A stretch of 64,000 nucleotides of DNA from Fragum whitleyi. Lineage: Eukaryota; Mollusca; Bivalvia; Cardiida; Cardiidae. Shown piece by piece: positions 46,478 through 58,600 of this stretch. Positions within the stretch are counted from its first letter, which is position 1. Each line of letters starts with the position of its first letter. The position numbers and the translations under genes were made by a program. Under the pieces are notes generated by a model. The model searched no databases. It worked only from the letters and a program-made list of their open reading frames with translations, and was not told where the DNA came from. The stretch is taken from positions 6,689,686-6,753,685 of the forward strand of contig OX411552.1 of assembly GCA_948146395.1 (NCBI GenBank), read 5' to 3'.

Positions 46478-46695
46478 TGAGTCTTTGTGGACCAATCAGA
46501 CACGTTAAAAGCCACATCAGCCTATGCAATCATAAAATAATTTGATTGGTTTGAATTAAACGTTGATCGTCTGAAACGCTTTTTGGAGTGTTTTTGATCG
46601 GTTTGGGTGTTTGGAATGAATGAATGGAGCGCTGAGTGAACAATTTTCTGTGATTTTGATCGGAATAAGTGTCAATTTCACGATGATTTTAACTG
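46478..46695 (-). mobile_element. M1 element, right part
   Basis: Has TGTGGACCAATCAGACACG, then GTTTGGGTGTTTGGAATGAA, GAATGGAGCGCTGAGTGAAC and the terminus TTTCACGATGATTTTAACTG|TA. It completes the M1 whose left part ends at 43353. Confidence 0.8.
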
Positions 46696-46899
46696 TATCT
46701 GAATCTAGAATGATAATCCTGCCTTTATGTAAAATAATATTTGGATGCGATGTATAGTGTAAAATCATTTTCATGACTGACCGTAACCTCTGTTAGCATA
46801 AATTACATGCTAGACTGTTTGTCACATGGTATCTCCGTAAGGTCTCGTTTATCTTCGTGAACCAAGCTTCATAATATATATCTATTAAATTACACTGAG

Positions 46900-46990
46900 A
46901 AGAGTAGACACTTATCATTGCACGTGGAAAGATTAAAGAATCAGAAGTCGAAAGACAGTGGTTCGAGTCACTATGAAAGCATATTTATTT
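46900..46990 (+). repeat. B-box-containing tRNA-like fragment
   Basis: A good B-box GTGGTTCGAGTCAC followed after 20 bp by TTTATTTTTTCTC. The A-box is not clear. Possible tRNA-derived SINE remnant. Confidence 0.3.
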
Positions 46991-47445
46991 TTTCTCTAGG
47001 TTGCAATCCATTTTATAGATTTTTTTTCTTTGAATACTGTTGAAGATCACTCGATTCTCGAAGAGATTTGCGGTATGTTATAAACTATTTGTTTTTCCCG
47101 TTAGTTTGTTTTTTTTATTTGTTTCAATGTGTTTAACGCCTCTTTTTATGTTTTTTCAGACATATTGCGGGGCTGAAACGCTTAACTATGGATGCCTGGT
47201 AATTCTCTAACGATTTCTATCACGACAACTCTTCCGAGACTCCAGTTGCTAATCCCACATAAGAGTTCGATTTTCAACCAAATTTGCTCTTTAGACAATT
47301 TGACACCGTCTTGTGGGTTCAGAAGATAGAATGCGATAAATGAATGGGTTGTGCAAAACAATAATTGTCATTCAAACACGAGATAATTAATCAAATGGGT
47401 GCTAATAGAAAAAAATTAAAAAGATAAAAAATAATAATAAAAAAA

Positions 47446-47525
47446 GTGGGATGAAAGCAGAGTCGAACTCATGATCCCTGCACCTGTAGCGATCAGACTA
47501 TACCTCTTGACCACACAGTGTGTAT
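47446..47525 (-). repeat. tRNA-like (SINE head) fragment with T-run
   Basis: On the minus strand: GTGGTCAAGAGGTATAGTC (A-box-like), ATGAGTTCGACTCTGC (B-box), then CCCACTTTTTTTATT as a pol III-type terminator. The stems are imperfect, so this is probably a tRNA-derived element. Confidence 0.45.
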
Positions 47526-47763
47526 TGGAACTTTTATATCATACAAATATTTTTAAAACCCATACACTACTCGGATTTACGATGTTTTTCGAAAGTTTGC
47601 GGCTACCCTCGATGATAAATGTATTCATCGGTTAATTTATTCATTGCATAAAGGTCAAGTCATCTCAATAATTTCACACTATATATATACGAATAAAATA
47701 ATCTTTGATATAACTTTTCTGATTTTAATTGCTCCTTTATAATTACAATGATACATGCACTAA

Positions 47764-47766
<3 letters not shown>

Positions 47767-47799
<33 letters not shown>
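47767..47799 (+). repeat. A33 run
   Basis: Uninterrupted A-run; could be the tail of a retroposed sequence, but no body was identified. Confidence 0.9.
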
Positions 47800-47802
<3 letters not shown>

Positions 47803-47875
47803 AGTGTTTTTATGTAACATGTAATTTCAAATATCATACGAAATGTTTCATCTGCATGTAGGTTTGTGCATTTTG

Positions 47876-47975
47876 CAGCCCCGTGTTCAGGATGACAAAA
47901 CGGTGCAAAACGGGAAAACATCCAAATGCAGGTTGCACCGTTTGTCTTCCTGCTTGTAGGGCTCGACTTGTATTT
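47876..47975. mobile_element. Foldback element of the GTGCAAACGG family
   Basis: Arms AGCCCCGTGTTCAGGATGAC then AAAACGGTGCAA, and TTGCACCGTTTGTCTTCCTG then GTAGGGCT, pair imperfectly. Confidence 0.65.
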
Positions 47976-48105
47976 ATTCATCATAATCTACGGTTTTTCA
48001 ACCTGAAAAATAGAAACATTGATTTTTTTGTTTAATATCTGACGCGGGTCATTGAGAAGTTTTAAGATCATTTCTTCATACTGATGCAAAGTATTGATAT
48101 ACGTA

Positions 48106-48527
48106 CAGCTAGTTTCATCGTGAAATTGACATTCACCTCAATCAAAACCAATCTAAATCGCTCATTCAGCGCTCCATTTATTCATTCTAAACACTCACTC
48201 AAACCATTCAAAAACGCTAAACCCAATTAAAAAATAAAGAATCAACAACGTCATTCAAAATAAATTTGGATAGAGAAAATATCGATTTCATTGTAAGCGT
48301 CTAATAGGTTCTTGAAGATGTAGGAAGTTATCTATAGAAAAGTGTATGCATATTGTATTAAAGGGAGGTAATCAATATCGCTAATTTTGTTCATCCTGAA
48401 CAAAATGTGCGATATTGGATTACCTCCCATAAAATTCACTCACAACTCGCTCCACAAATGCATTCAATTTCATTCCTAAATTATTCCAAAATAATTCACC
48501 TTGTCAATTTGACTATGTTGTTAACTA
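48106..48527 (+). mobile_element. M1 element, well preserved
   Basis: TA|CAGCTAGTTTCATCGTG at the left; the right end reads GACTATGTTGTTAACTA. The central hairpin at 48363-48428 is one of the best examples: GGGAGGTAATCAATATCGC ... TTTTGTTCA-TCC-TGAACAAAA ... GCGATATTGGATTACCTCCC. Confidence 0.85.
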
Positions 48528-49464
48528 AAGTCAAAATGATTTTGCATCACTTGACCTTTTTTGAGTGATCATTTTACTGAAGAATATGGTAGCTAAACCA
48601 ATTTACGCATTAGATCTAATCTTAAATCAATATATCTTTGCTAATGTGTCGTCCTAGAGGTGACTATGCGACCCTTCAAAACAAATCCGCATCGGTGTTT
48701 GTGTGTGTGTTGGGGGGGGGGGGAGATGGATTTCAAAAGTCAAAGCCTGATATTTTTTGTCCAAAAATTTGAAGTTCTCTCCAAAACCACGACCGGCTGA
48801 TATTAAACATTCAATCAAATGAAACCTTAGGTAAATGACTTTCATTCATGCTAACAGGAATCTTTCATGTTAAAGTTTTATTGACGTTACGTCTTCAACA
48901 TCCAAAATTTCTCAAATTATTGCTGCTCTGGCGCATTTCAAATGATCAGGTCAATCCAAAGTAATTTTGGAAAGATTTATGAGCTCATTTGATGGTGTAT
49001 TATATCTTTGGAACCATATAAAAGCGGCATTTCAGAAATTATTCTATGTGATCATTGTCCGTTAACTTCTCCATCACTGTTCCTTTTACTTCTTTGAGCG
49101 GCTTTCTTAGAACCGTTAAAGTGCTACCCCCAAAAGATGAAAAGATGAAAGATCAGACAGACATAAAATTGTAAACGAGAATGTTCGTCGTTAAGAACAT
49201 TAAACCACACGTTACGCCTTGACTGATGATCTTTAAACTAAACATTGTTAATTATGGTAGTTAATCGATAAGCTCATCGCTCTGGCAAAATTATACTTAA
49301 TTCATATACTCACAGACTATTTGACACAGCTACGAAAAGTGTTGCAAAACTTTTTTGACTATGTATATATTAGACTTATCTTCGCTCTTTAAATTTTCGA
49401 AAAAAATGTCTTATTGATTATAAACCTCTTGGAACGAAACGAAGGAGAAACTTTCACTAAGCAC
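48528..49464. other. Upstream region of the laccase gene; no gene seen
   Basis: Noncoding. Contains a G-run at 48711-48723 and otherwise unremarkable AT-rich sequence up to the putative promoter. Confidence 0.5.
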
Positions 49465-49478
49465 CACGTGTATAAAAA
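49465..49478 (+). promoter_or_regulatory. Candidate core promoter: E-box + TATA box
   Basis: CACGTG directly followed by TATAAAAA, 130 bp upstream of the laccase ATG. If transcription starts about 30 bp downstream, the leader would be about 105 nt. A TTTCTTTTCAG just before the ATG (49591-49604) could instead be a 3' splice site of a leader intron, in which case the promoter lies elsewhere. Confidence 0.35.
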
Positions 49479-49607
49479 GAAATATTTATTTATTATCTAC
49501 TGCTTTGACCACAGTAGATTTAATCCCTGAATTTATAAACCAAGCCTAAACCCTCATCAAGAACTTACAATAAGCAGTATTCTTTTTTTTCATTTCTTTT
49601 CAGAAGT

Positions 49608-49689
49608 ATGTTACTTTCAATACTCGTTATTTTGTTGCGATTGATTCCTGTTGATACAGTTCTTCTCTGGGATTTACCTGAAAAACTAG
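49608..49689 (+). CDS. Laccase exon 1: signal peptide
   Basis: Starts [20 protein letters not shown], a hydrophobic secretion signal, and ends in codon phase 1 at a GTGAGG donor. This ATG is the only one giving the signal in frame with exon 2. Confidence 0.8.
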
Positions 49690-52600
49690 GTGAGGAAATA
49701 AAGCAGCTTGTAGTTTATAATAGTTTATACCGTAATTTTATTGACATGAACTTGTTCCCCGTTCTTTAGATTAATAAAAACCTGTTAATTTATATTCGGC
49801 TTTGCAAGTGCTTTCATGGGAAAAAATTACAAACGGTGTTGAATCTTTGTTTTACCTACATGTACCAAAGTTGATATATTCCTGGTCCCTTTATGTTAAT
49901 CCTTCATTCTTCACCAGATTATACGGACCACCATTGTGAGCGTGACTGTCTAGCCTCTGCTGGTCCGAGACGCTGCGAATACAACTTTACCGTGGAGCAC
50001 TATCAGACGCTCTCCCGTGCCTGTTATAATTGTCCACACAACAAGATAGACTGTTATAGACCTCACTGTGTACCGGGAGATGGGTCTCGAAGAGCTATCA
50101 AAGTCGTCAACAGGATGATGCCGGGACCTGCGATTCATGTAAGTAATTTAGTTCGTTCTTGAATGCAAAGTCGTCCTCAAAGGGAAATGCTTGATTTGAT
50201 AATTCAGATAGTGAACGTCGCTCTTAAAGTAAAACATACTTAGGGCATATAGTTCATATTGATAAGTTAAACGGGTTTTCTATTTTGCATTTTTAGGTCG
50301 ACTTTTTCAAGGAGAGCTGTGAGGATCGCCTTTGATCAGTCGTGGGTCTTGCGTCGTGCGCAGAGCGTTGTCAAGTATTTAAACTACGCACATCTCTAAA
50401 ATCGCTGGGCTAATTTCAATTTAAATTTTTCAGAATGTTTCTTCGGTGACCCTTTTAGGATTTGTTTGCGAAATTCTGATTGGTAAATTGATATTGGCGT
50501 TACAGAGTGTGGCATTTTCTCGCTATGAAATCTTTGAGCCACATCTTCTAAACCAATGGTTTCAATAAAACTTTTTCGGTACGTTCCTTGGGTTACCATT
50601 TTATAAAAAATAATTCGCGAAATTCTGAAAATCCATAAATATAGGCGTGGTAGGACTTGGCATTTTTCACTATGAAATATTTTAACGCCATCTCCTCCTA
50701 AACAATTTGGCCAATTTCAATGAAACCCCTTCAGAATGACCCTTCGGTGACCCTGTAATGAAACGTTCATGAAATACTCATTGGCCCCTGAATATTTTTG
50801 TCGCAGGGTGTGACATTTTTCTCTATGAAATCTTTGAACAACATCCCTTCCATTACCACTTATTAAAGAATGCTGGAATCGTCCTTAGGTATTTATGTGA
50901 TGGATTTTAATATCACTTATCGATTATAATAAAAATGCATTTATAAGTAATTAACAAAAATAAAAAAAATAGTTGCAATGTTTAAACTGGGGAACTGCCT
51001 TCATTGCAAATTCCTCTTTTCAGCGATGCTGCTATACACTCCTGTTACAAATAACGTTGCTAAAAAATTAAAGCGAATTTAACGAAACATTAATTAGCAA
51101 CGTTATACTGGTCATATGTCATGCTTTCCTTTGTTCATACATGAAACAAAATAAAAAGTAGATAAGTTTATTATGTATATACTTGCTGTCACGAAACTTC
51201 TTCTCCATTTGATAACTTTTACGTGTATATGTATATGTATGTATCTTTTGTACGACTAGAAGCTGTATAAGCTTATGTCAATAAAGAATGTCCATGTCTA
51301 TGTCTATTTCTTAAATTTTGTTTAGCCCATATTGGTTTGACAGAGCGGGACCTTCCCCTGGACCAGTAATTTTCAGAGGAGAGATTATGGGCTAATTTAG
51401 CCCCCTTGTTTTATGTTATTTAATTAAGTAAATGTATCCGAATCAAACCTTGCGATCATGGTGAAATGTTTGCAAACGTTTTAAAATTACAGATCGCTTT
51501 GCTCGTAAGAATATGTACAAAGCGGATTACAATTTCTTAAACGTTTTGCGAACGCTTTCATCTTAAACACAGTACAGGTATCTTAAATCTTAAATGCTGA
51601 TAGCGAGATTTATTCGTTTTCATTTGTTCATAATAAACAATTGATAAGTTTATTTCAGGTGTGTAAAGGAGATACGATCATCGTTAATGTATATAATGAG
51701 TTACACGATTTCGAGGGGACGGCCATACACTGGCATGGTCTATTACAAAAAGGTTCACCGCATATGGACGGGGTACCAATGATAACACAGTGTCCTATAT
51801 CACCACATTCCATGTTTCAATACAGGTAAATCGACTCTAATTAAAAATCAGAAAGGTTCAACATATCTTATCGAGTATCGATCATAGGCATTTTTGCACA
51901 TCAAGTGCAACAAAACGACAGAGGTCAATGTCTGTTTATCAAAATCAAGCAATATAAAAAGAACTTTGAACAGAACCTAACAAAGTAAAACTTTCAATGA
52001 GAGTATATCGTGGTTACAGCATGCTTGATATGATATGAAAATGGTTAATGGCAATTAAATCAGCTACCTCATCCTTCTAATAATCAACCCATAGAAATGT
52101 TAGCCATTGAATAAAATAAAAATACATGATATGAATCGTTGATGTTACCCGATCAAAGTTGGTTGGTGTTTGTATGTTCCACATAAGTTCAATCGTTCAC
52201 ACTAAGATGCTTTCTTATTTTCTAATTTCAGATTTACAGTAGATGAGCCTGGTACCCATTATTGGCACTCACATTCTGGTTTACAGCGTGGTGACGGCGT
52301 GTACGGCGCTATAGTAGTCCGGGATACAAACACAACAGACAGCATGCGTCTCTACGACCTTGACCTACCAGAACATACAATAATCGTCCAGGATTGGTCA
52401 GATCAATTTACCACTTCGAAATATTCGCTTCATCATCATAGTGGAGCCAGTGGGGTGGCGAGCTCAATTCTTATCAATGGTATTGTATTTTCTTTGTATT
52501 TCTATGTTAAGCTAAGACGTGTTTTCAAGTGCTTTCGATACACGCACGCCTTTTTTTACGTTTTAGGTCTAGATGGCGGGATAAAGAGAATAACATGTTA

Positions 52601-55600
52601 GAGTCTTTAAATATAAATGTTATCTGGTCGAGTTTGGGAGAATTTATTATGACGAGGCTTTGCCGAACCATAATAGTTCCTCGCAGCCGAGATCAGATAT
52701 AATATTGATATCTTAAAGGTCAAATGAAAAGCGTTTACAACCGTTTCTTTATGTATTCATAAGTAAAAATTAAATACGATGCAATATCCAGAATAAAAAA
52801 ATGATTTTTTTATAACTGTGAATTTCACGATTTTCGATAAACACACCTGTAGCCGGTCCTTGATAACTTCTCAGTCACGTGACTGAGGCATGTGACGTCA
52901 CCGCGAGGGATAGATAATACTGGCGGTTACTGGCAGAGTAAACAATTTGTCAGCGGCTACGTATTTTAGATCGATTTATGATAAATTCCACTCGAAAAAG
53001 TACTTGAATTTTGCATTATTGTGTTGCCCCTGGATGTCGCCAACTAAATACTTCGTGAATTATCCTCTTTTCGTTTACATGTTATTCTATTTACCATACA
53101 ATCACTTTCAGCGCGTAATTATAATTAACCCTTAAGAATAAAAGGATTTCAAGTAAAAGTGTAACTGCATGCAAATTGTTTCTAAAAATACACTGCCTGG
53201 TATTATGTTATGTTATCGTTCGACAGGTGATTTGAGGTCAAGGCAAGCTTGATTATACAGTTATCACAGTTAAAATACCAGATTTAAGAGCAGTGGTTGT
53301 TTTGCGGTATAGAAGGTTGGGTCCCTTGGGAGAAAGTCGTTTTCCTACACGGGCTGCAGCCTTTGGAATCGCTTACCAGGCGATATCAAAGCTATTGAGT
53401 CACTTTCTCTTTTTAAAGCTAAAATTAAAGGGCACTTAAGCTAAGCTTTGTAATACTTAAATTCATTTTACTGTGATAAAAATGCTGTGATAAGATGAGT
53501 ATTTCATAATTACCTAAGTAAATCACCTTGTCCCTCTATGTCGGCCACACCCTTGCATAGGACTGCAATAGAAATGAGAGATAGCCTTTCTCTTTTTTTT
53601 GCGTTATCCTAGGTAGGGATATGGAATCTATTTAATATCTGTGATCATGTGTTTTATGTTGTTTTATATACTGGCTACACTGTGATCATTTATTTCATGT
53701 TTTACCATGTAATGTCATGTATCTTTTACCTAAATTAAATCTACCTATCTAAATCTTCATTGCATAATATCTTTTTTGAGTGACATATCGACACTTTAAT
53801 TACTTTCAGGGTTTGCTAATGCATTTGGATCAGAACCTGCTTCTCCACACGGATCACATGGTATGGCAGGTACCACCTCATCAACCTCGACTGATAAAAC
53901 AACAACACATGACATGACGTCAGACCATGGTGATGGAATAGCTTATGTTCCGCACGCCGTTTTTAGGTAGACATTCATTCACTCAACATTCTATATGAGA
54001 TCCAATTACCTGTGAGGCAATTAAATGAGAATTTACCTTACCCCGATTATCTTTTCTTATCACGAGTAGCCTTCGAGAAACAGTAAGCGTTCTAATGCAT
54101 TTTTTCTCAAATGTACGCTCGCGTTTGTTGTTTTAGAAAGGATTTTTACTGAAAACGATTATGACAATTTATTAAATAAGCCCAAGTCTGGGTTTAGAGT
54201 AAAAAATCGCCCTTTTCTGATATGTTATATTAATATTAATATATTCTATTACAGGTTATACTTATTCTTTATTTAGTCTAATGAGATATTGATTACACAA
54301 AAATACAAATCAATCGACTAACGGCGGCTTTTTCGCGAAACGCATAATCCGCCGTATAAAGTAGAATATGTAAATTAGATTTTGGTCACCTGAAATACGC
54401 CTACGTGCAGGAGCTTTTCAAATTGTAGTCTGAAATATTTCGGGTCATTAAAATTCACCAAGTTATGGCGCTCGTGGTCTAGAGGTAGAGCGTCGGTCTC
54501 TTGGTCCAAAAATCCCGAGTTCGCTTCCGGGAGCGGCTATCGATCTTGGTTCTTTCATTCGCCCACACAATCGGCGCGAGATCTGGTAAATTTTCGAGGA
54601 AGCAGAATCGAAAGGGATTAATCTAAGTTGTAAGAACTTGTTTCCCAATCGATGTAAAATAATTGGTTGAAATCATCAAGTTAGGCATATATTTAGATCA
54701 TCGCGTCATAATCATTTGCATTACCGAATATTGGAATGACAAATTCAAGCTTATCTTTGATAATAAAATTCTAGTTTTTGTGTACAAAAGATCATTGTCT
54801 TGCGTTTAGGAAATGTTCACGAACACAGACAAGGGCTTTAAATTCTTGAAATTGTTAAGTCATAACTGATTTATTAGAGTTCATTTAATCCAAAGTGATT
54901 TCCATCTTAAACATTCCATTGCTTTTGCTTTTTACTGCATATTTCTATCGTATTCGAAGTTCTGGCAAATAGTTCAAACTAGAATCAGCCGAAAAAGCTG
55001 TGCAGTCTAATCTAAGCATACGCTTTCAGCTTTATCCTGAATTATTTGAGGATGAGCTTGACTGTTCGCTAAAATCTTGAAAATTTGCAATGTACTTGAA
55101 ACAAATTTATGATAAAGCAGGGTTAGGGTGAAATTGAAATCCCTCATTCGTTCTTGGTCCAAAGAGGATTCACTATAACAGTTAACAACATCGTGAAATT
55201 GACAATGTGAATGATTTTTGAATAAATATGGAATGAAATTGAATGAGTGTATGGGGCGAGTTTTGAGTGAATTTAATTGGAGGTAATCCATTATCAAAAA
55301 TTTTGTTCAGGATGAACAAAATTTGCGATATGTATTACCTCCCTTCAATAAAATATGGATAGAAGATCTTTAAATAGCTTCCTATTTGTTCAAGAACCAA
55401 TCAGACGTTTTTAATTTCTATTATATCAGTGAAATCGCGATTTTATTCTTGTTTTATTAATTTTGAATGTAGTTGTAGATCTTATATTTTTTAGCCATTA
55501 TGAGCGTTTTTGAATGGTTTGAGTGAGTGTTTGGAATGAGTGAATGGAGCGCTGAGTGAGCGATTTAGAATGATTTTGATCGAGATGAATGTCAATTTCA

Positions 55601-58600
55601 CGATGTAACTAACTGTAGAAGGTTTACCTTTTATCTGTTTCTGCAGTGTTCACCAAGGGAGGCGGTACCGGTTCAGAATGATCAGTAATGGTGTGGTCAA
55701 CTGTCCACTGAAGGTGTCTATAGAGAGACATAACATCACGATCATTGCCAGTGATGGCCTGGACATGCATCCGTCAGAAGTCGAGAGCTTAGTGATATTT
55801 GCCGGGGAAAGGTAATTTGGTAAACGGTGTTTTTACTATTTCAGAACTTAAAATGCTGTTTCGAATCAATTCGTTTGAACAGGACTTCAGTGAAAATAAA
55901 CATTGAGTAAATACTCGTATCGAATAAACATTTCAATTTGTATTTGTAGCCGTCCCATTTACTTTCCGCACTTCTGCCAACAACATTCTATTGCAGCACT
56001 ACTCTTCAAATGTTTTCAAATTTAAAAAGATTAGGTCCCTTGGTGAATTCTCCTTTTTCTCAAAGATCTCTCCAAATCTGATCATTATTCGAAACAGAGG
56101 TACATTTATGTACAAGTAGTTATGGATTTAAAAAAAAATACATGCATGCGTCAAATATTGCAGTAAACATTGTTGAAAATAAAACAACTACTTTCCAAAG
56201 GACTTCAAAAACAATGAGTTTCCTTCACCTTGTAACAAAACAATTCACCCCAGATCTCAAGTACGTTAGTGAGCATATAGTACATGTATCATTCTGTCTT
56301 TCGTCTGATCACCGCTACATGCCTGAGACATTCAATAAAAGATTTTTTTCTTTGCAATTAAAAAGATACGGATCAGATGCGCAGGTACTGATCAGGGTTT
56401 TTTTTGTTGTATTGATAGTTCCACCCTCTTCGGTGATCGGAAACCTTATATGTTGGTTTTCCCAATACGACCCTAAATTATTCAATGTGTATTTATTTTC
56501 ATTTATTTGTCTATCTTTCTTTTTATAGGTACGACTTCGTTGTTAAAGCCAACCAAGCTATGGGTAACTACTGGATACATGTGATCGCTCTAGGAGGTTG
56601 TACAAAGAAAAAAGTATCACAGACGGCCATATTGAGATATCAGGGGGCTATGAATATGGATCCGTATACAGGCAAAACGTATGAAGATGGGGAGAGACAG
56701 GGATTGGTGATGAAATATTTATACTAGAACATTCTTTTTTCCTAGTTATCCTACATGTATTTCTTTTACAAAGAAACTGTTCGCTGGATAAGTTGTTTTA
56801 TCCACCCGAATCGATTGATAAGGGGAATATCGTTTTTTGCCCTGTTTGTTTGTCTGTTCGTCCGTTTGTCTGCTTTTCTGTCCGTTTGCCAGAAAAAATC
56901 ATTGGTCAAACCTTTTGAATGGTATGTGATAGAATCTTCATATTTCATGTGATGATTTTTGGAACAATACATTTGCGTTGGTACCAAGTTCAAGGTCATC
57001 GGCCGAAGTCAAGGTCAGTTTTCTAATGACAAATATGTGGAAATTTTAGGCTGCACATTGAATTGAGTATAGCCACGCTTTACAGAATTGAATTCAGGTT
57101 TCCACATTGAATTTAAGAATTGCCATGGATTACAGAATTTAATCAAGGATTGCCGAAGATTGGAATATCATATCAAACTACTGTATAGTAGAAATCGGGG
57201 AGCAGTAGTGTTTCACAAACACATCTTGATTTTTTTTTATAAACGTAAATGTTTTGAGTCAATCAATTTTGGACCATTCGAAAATCCAAAAAGAACTTGT
57301 TTCCCCTTTAATCTTTTTCAGTGATTTTGGGGCATTTTGATTGGTTTGTTTGGGTGTTTGATATGAATGAATGGTGCGCTAAGCGAGTGATTTATGATAT
57401 ATTTGATCAAGATGAATGTCTATTTCACGATGTTTTTAAATGTACCGTGACAATTTGCCATGTGTCTATATTCAAGGATCCCTCGGACCGAATTCTCGGA
57501 TTGTCTTTTATCCATGAATGCGTCACAAATTGTTTTAATCAAAAAAGATATACATACATATACATATTTTTTTCTGAAACACAGACTAGCTTTTAATGAA
57601 CACATCATGTCCGTTTTGAAAAAGCAAAAACACATAATATTTTCCTTGTTATTAATCTGTGAACTATACCTAAGGATATAACAATATTTGCGATATATTT
57701 TTAAAGATGGATTATATTACTTACCTTTTTCTCGACTGTGCCCATACAATGCGCAGTTAGAATATTCAATACTTAGTACAGTTAATAACATCGTGAAATT
57801 AACATTCGTCTTTACCAACACCATTCTAAGTCGGTCACATAGCACTCCATTCATTCATTTCAAGCACTCGCTCAAGAACATTAAAAAACGCTCCAAAATC
57901 GCTTAAAAAATAAGATCAACAGCTTTATTTAAGCGTATGGTTGGTATTTAAAGAAATAGGAAGCTATTTATAAAACGTGTATGCATATTTTATTAAAAGG
58001 AGGTTTTACATATCGCCAATTTTATTCATATTGAACAAAATTAGCAATCGTCACTTATCACGGCTATTCAATTGTATGCTTAATTTATTCCAAAATCATT
58101 CACCTTGTCAATTGGACGATTTTGTAAACTATACTTAGCGTGCAAATTTACGGAGCACGTTTACTTATTGCTTGCATATTTTTAATTTTTGAACTTAAGG
58201 CTTTATTCCGTTATCCAAAACACTAAAGCTTAAGTATTAATATCGCTCCATTTATACATATGTATCGTATGACTACGAAGCACTTCATGTGTCCCGTCAC
58301 ACGGAAAGGGACCATTTTGGAACTCAGTTAGATTTATTTATGGAAAAGAAATATGTTTCATTACACATTAACCAGAATTCGCATTTCAAAGATTCTTTAA
58401 TAGAAAGGTAGATTGATCATTCTAGATCCAGAGAATAGCCAAGGTACGAACAGTTTGGATCCTAGTCAGTCTGTGCAATATGCACAGTCTGAGTAGGGTT
58501 GACATTTTTCGCGCAATACATATGGTCCCTTTTCGAGTGACGGGTCGCGAATACAAATGTTACAATAGACTAGTGCTCAGTAACGTTCATTCAACTATTA

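Larger units (their letters stand above)
46698..48105. other. No gene seen; SINE-like and foldback fragments
   Basis: Noncoding. Holds two tRNA-like fragments (46900-46990 plus, 47446-47525 minus), a block near 47160-47280 related to the 16230-16400 repeat, a 33-nt A-run (47767-47799) and a foldback element (47876-47975). Confidence 0.5.

Noticed and set aside
49950..50138. Minus-strand open frame opposite laccase exon 2
   Set aside because: Shadow of a GC-rich coding exon; no homology pattern.
52947..53135. THAP-type zinc finger exon
   Set aside because: Only a CxxPGC-like phrase in one frame; no AVPTY box, no later Cys/His pair.
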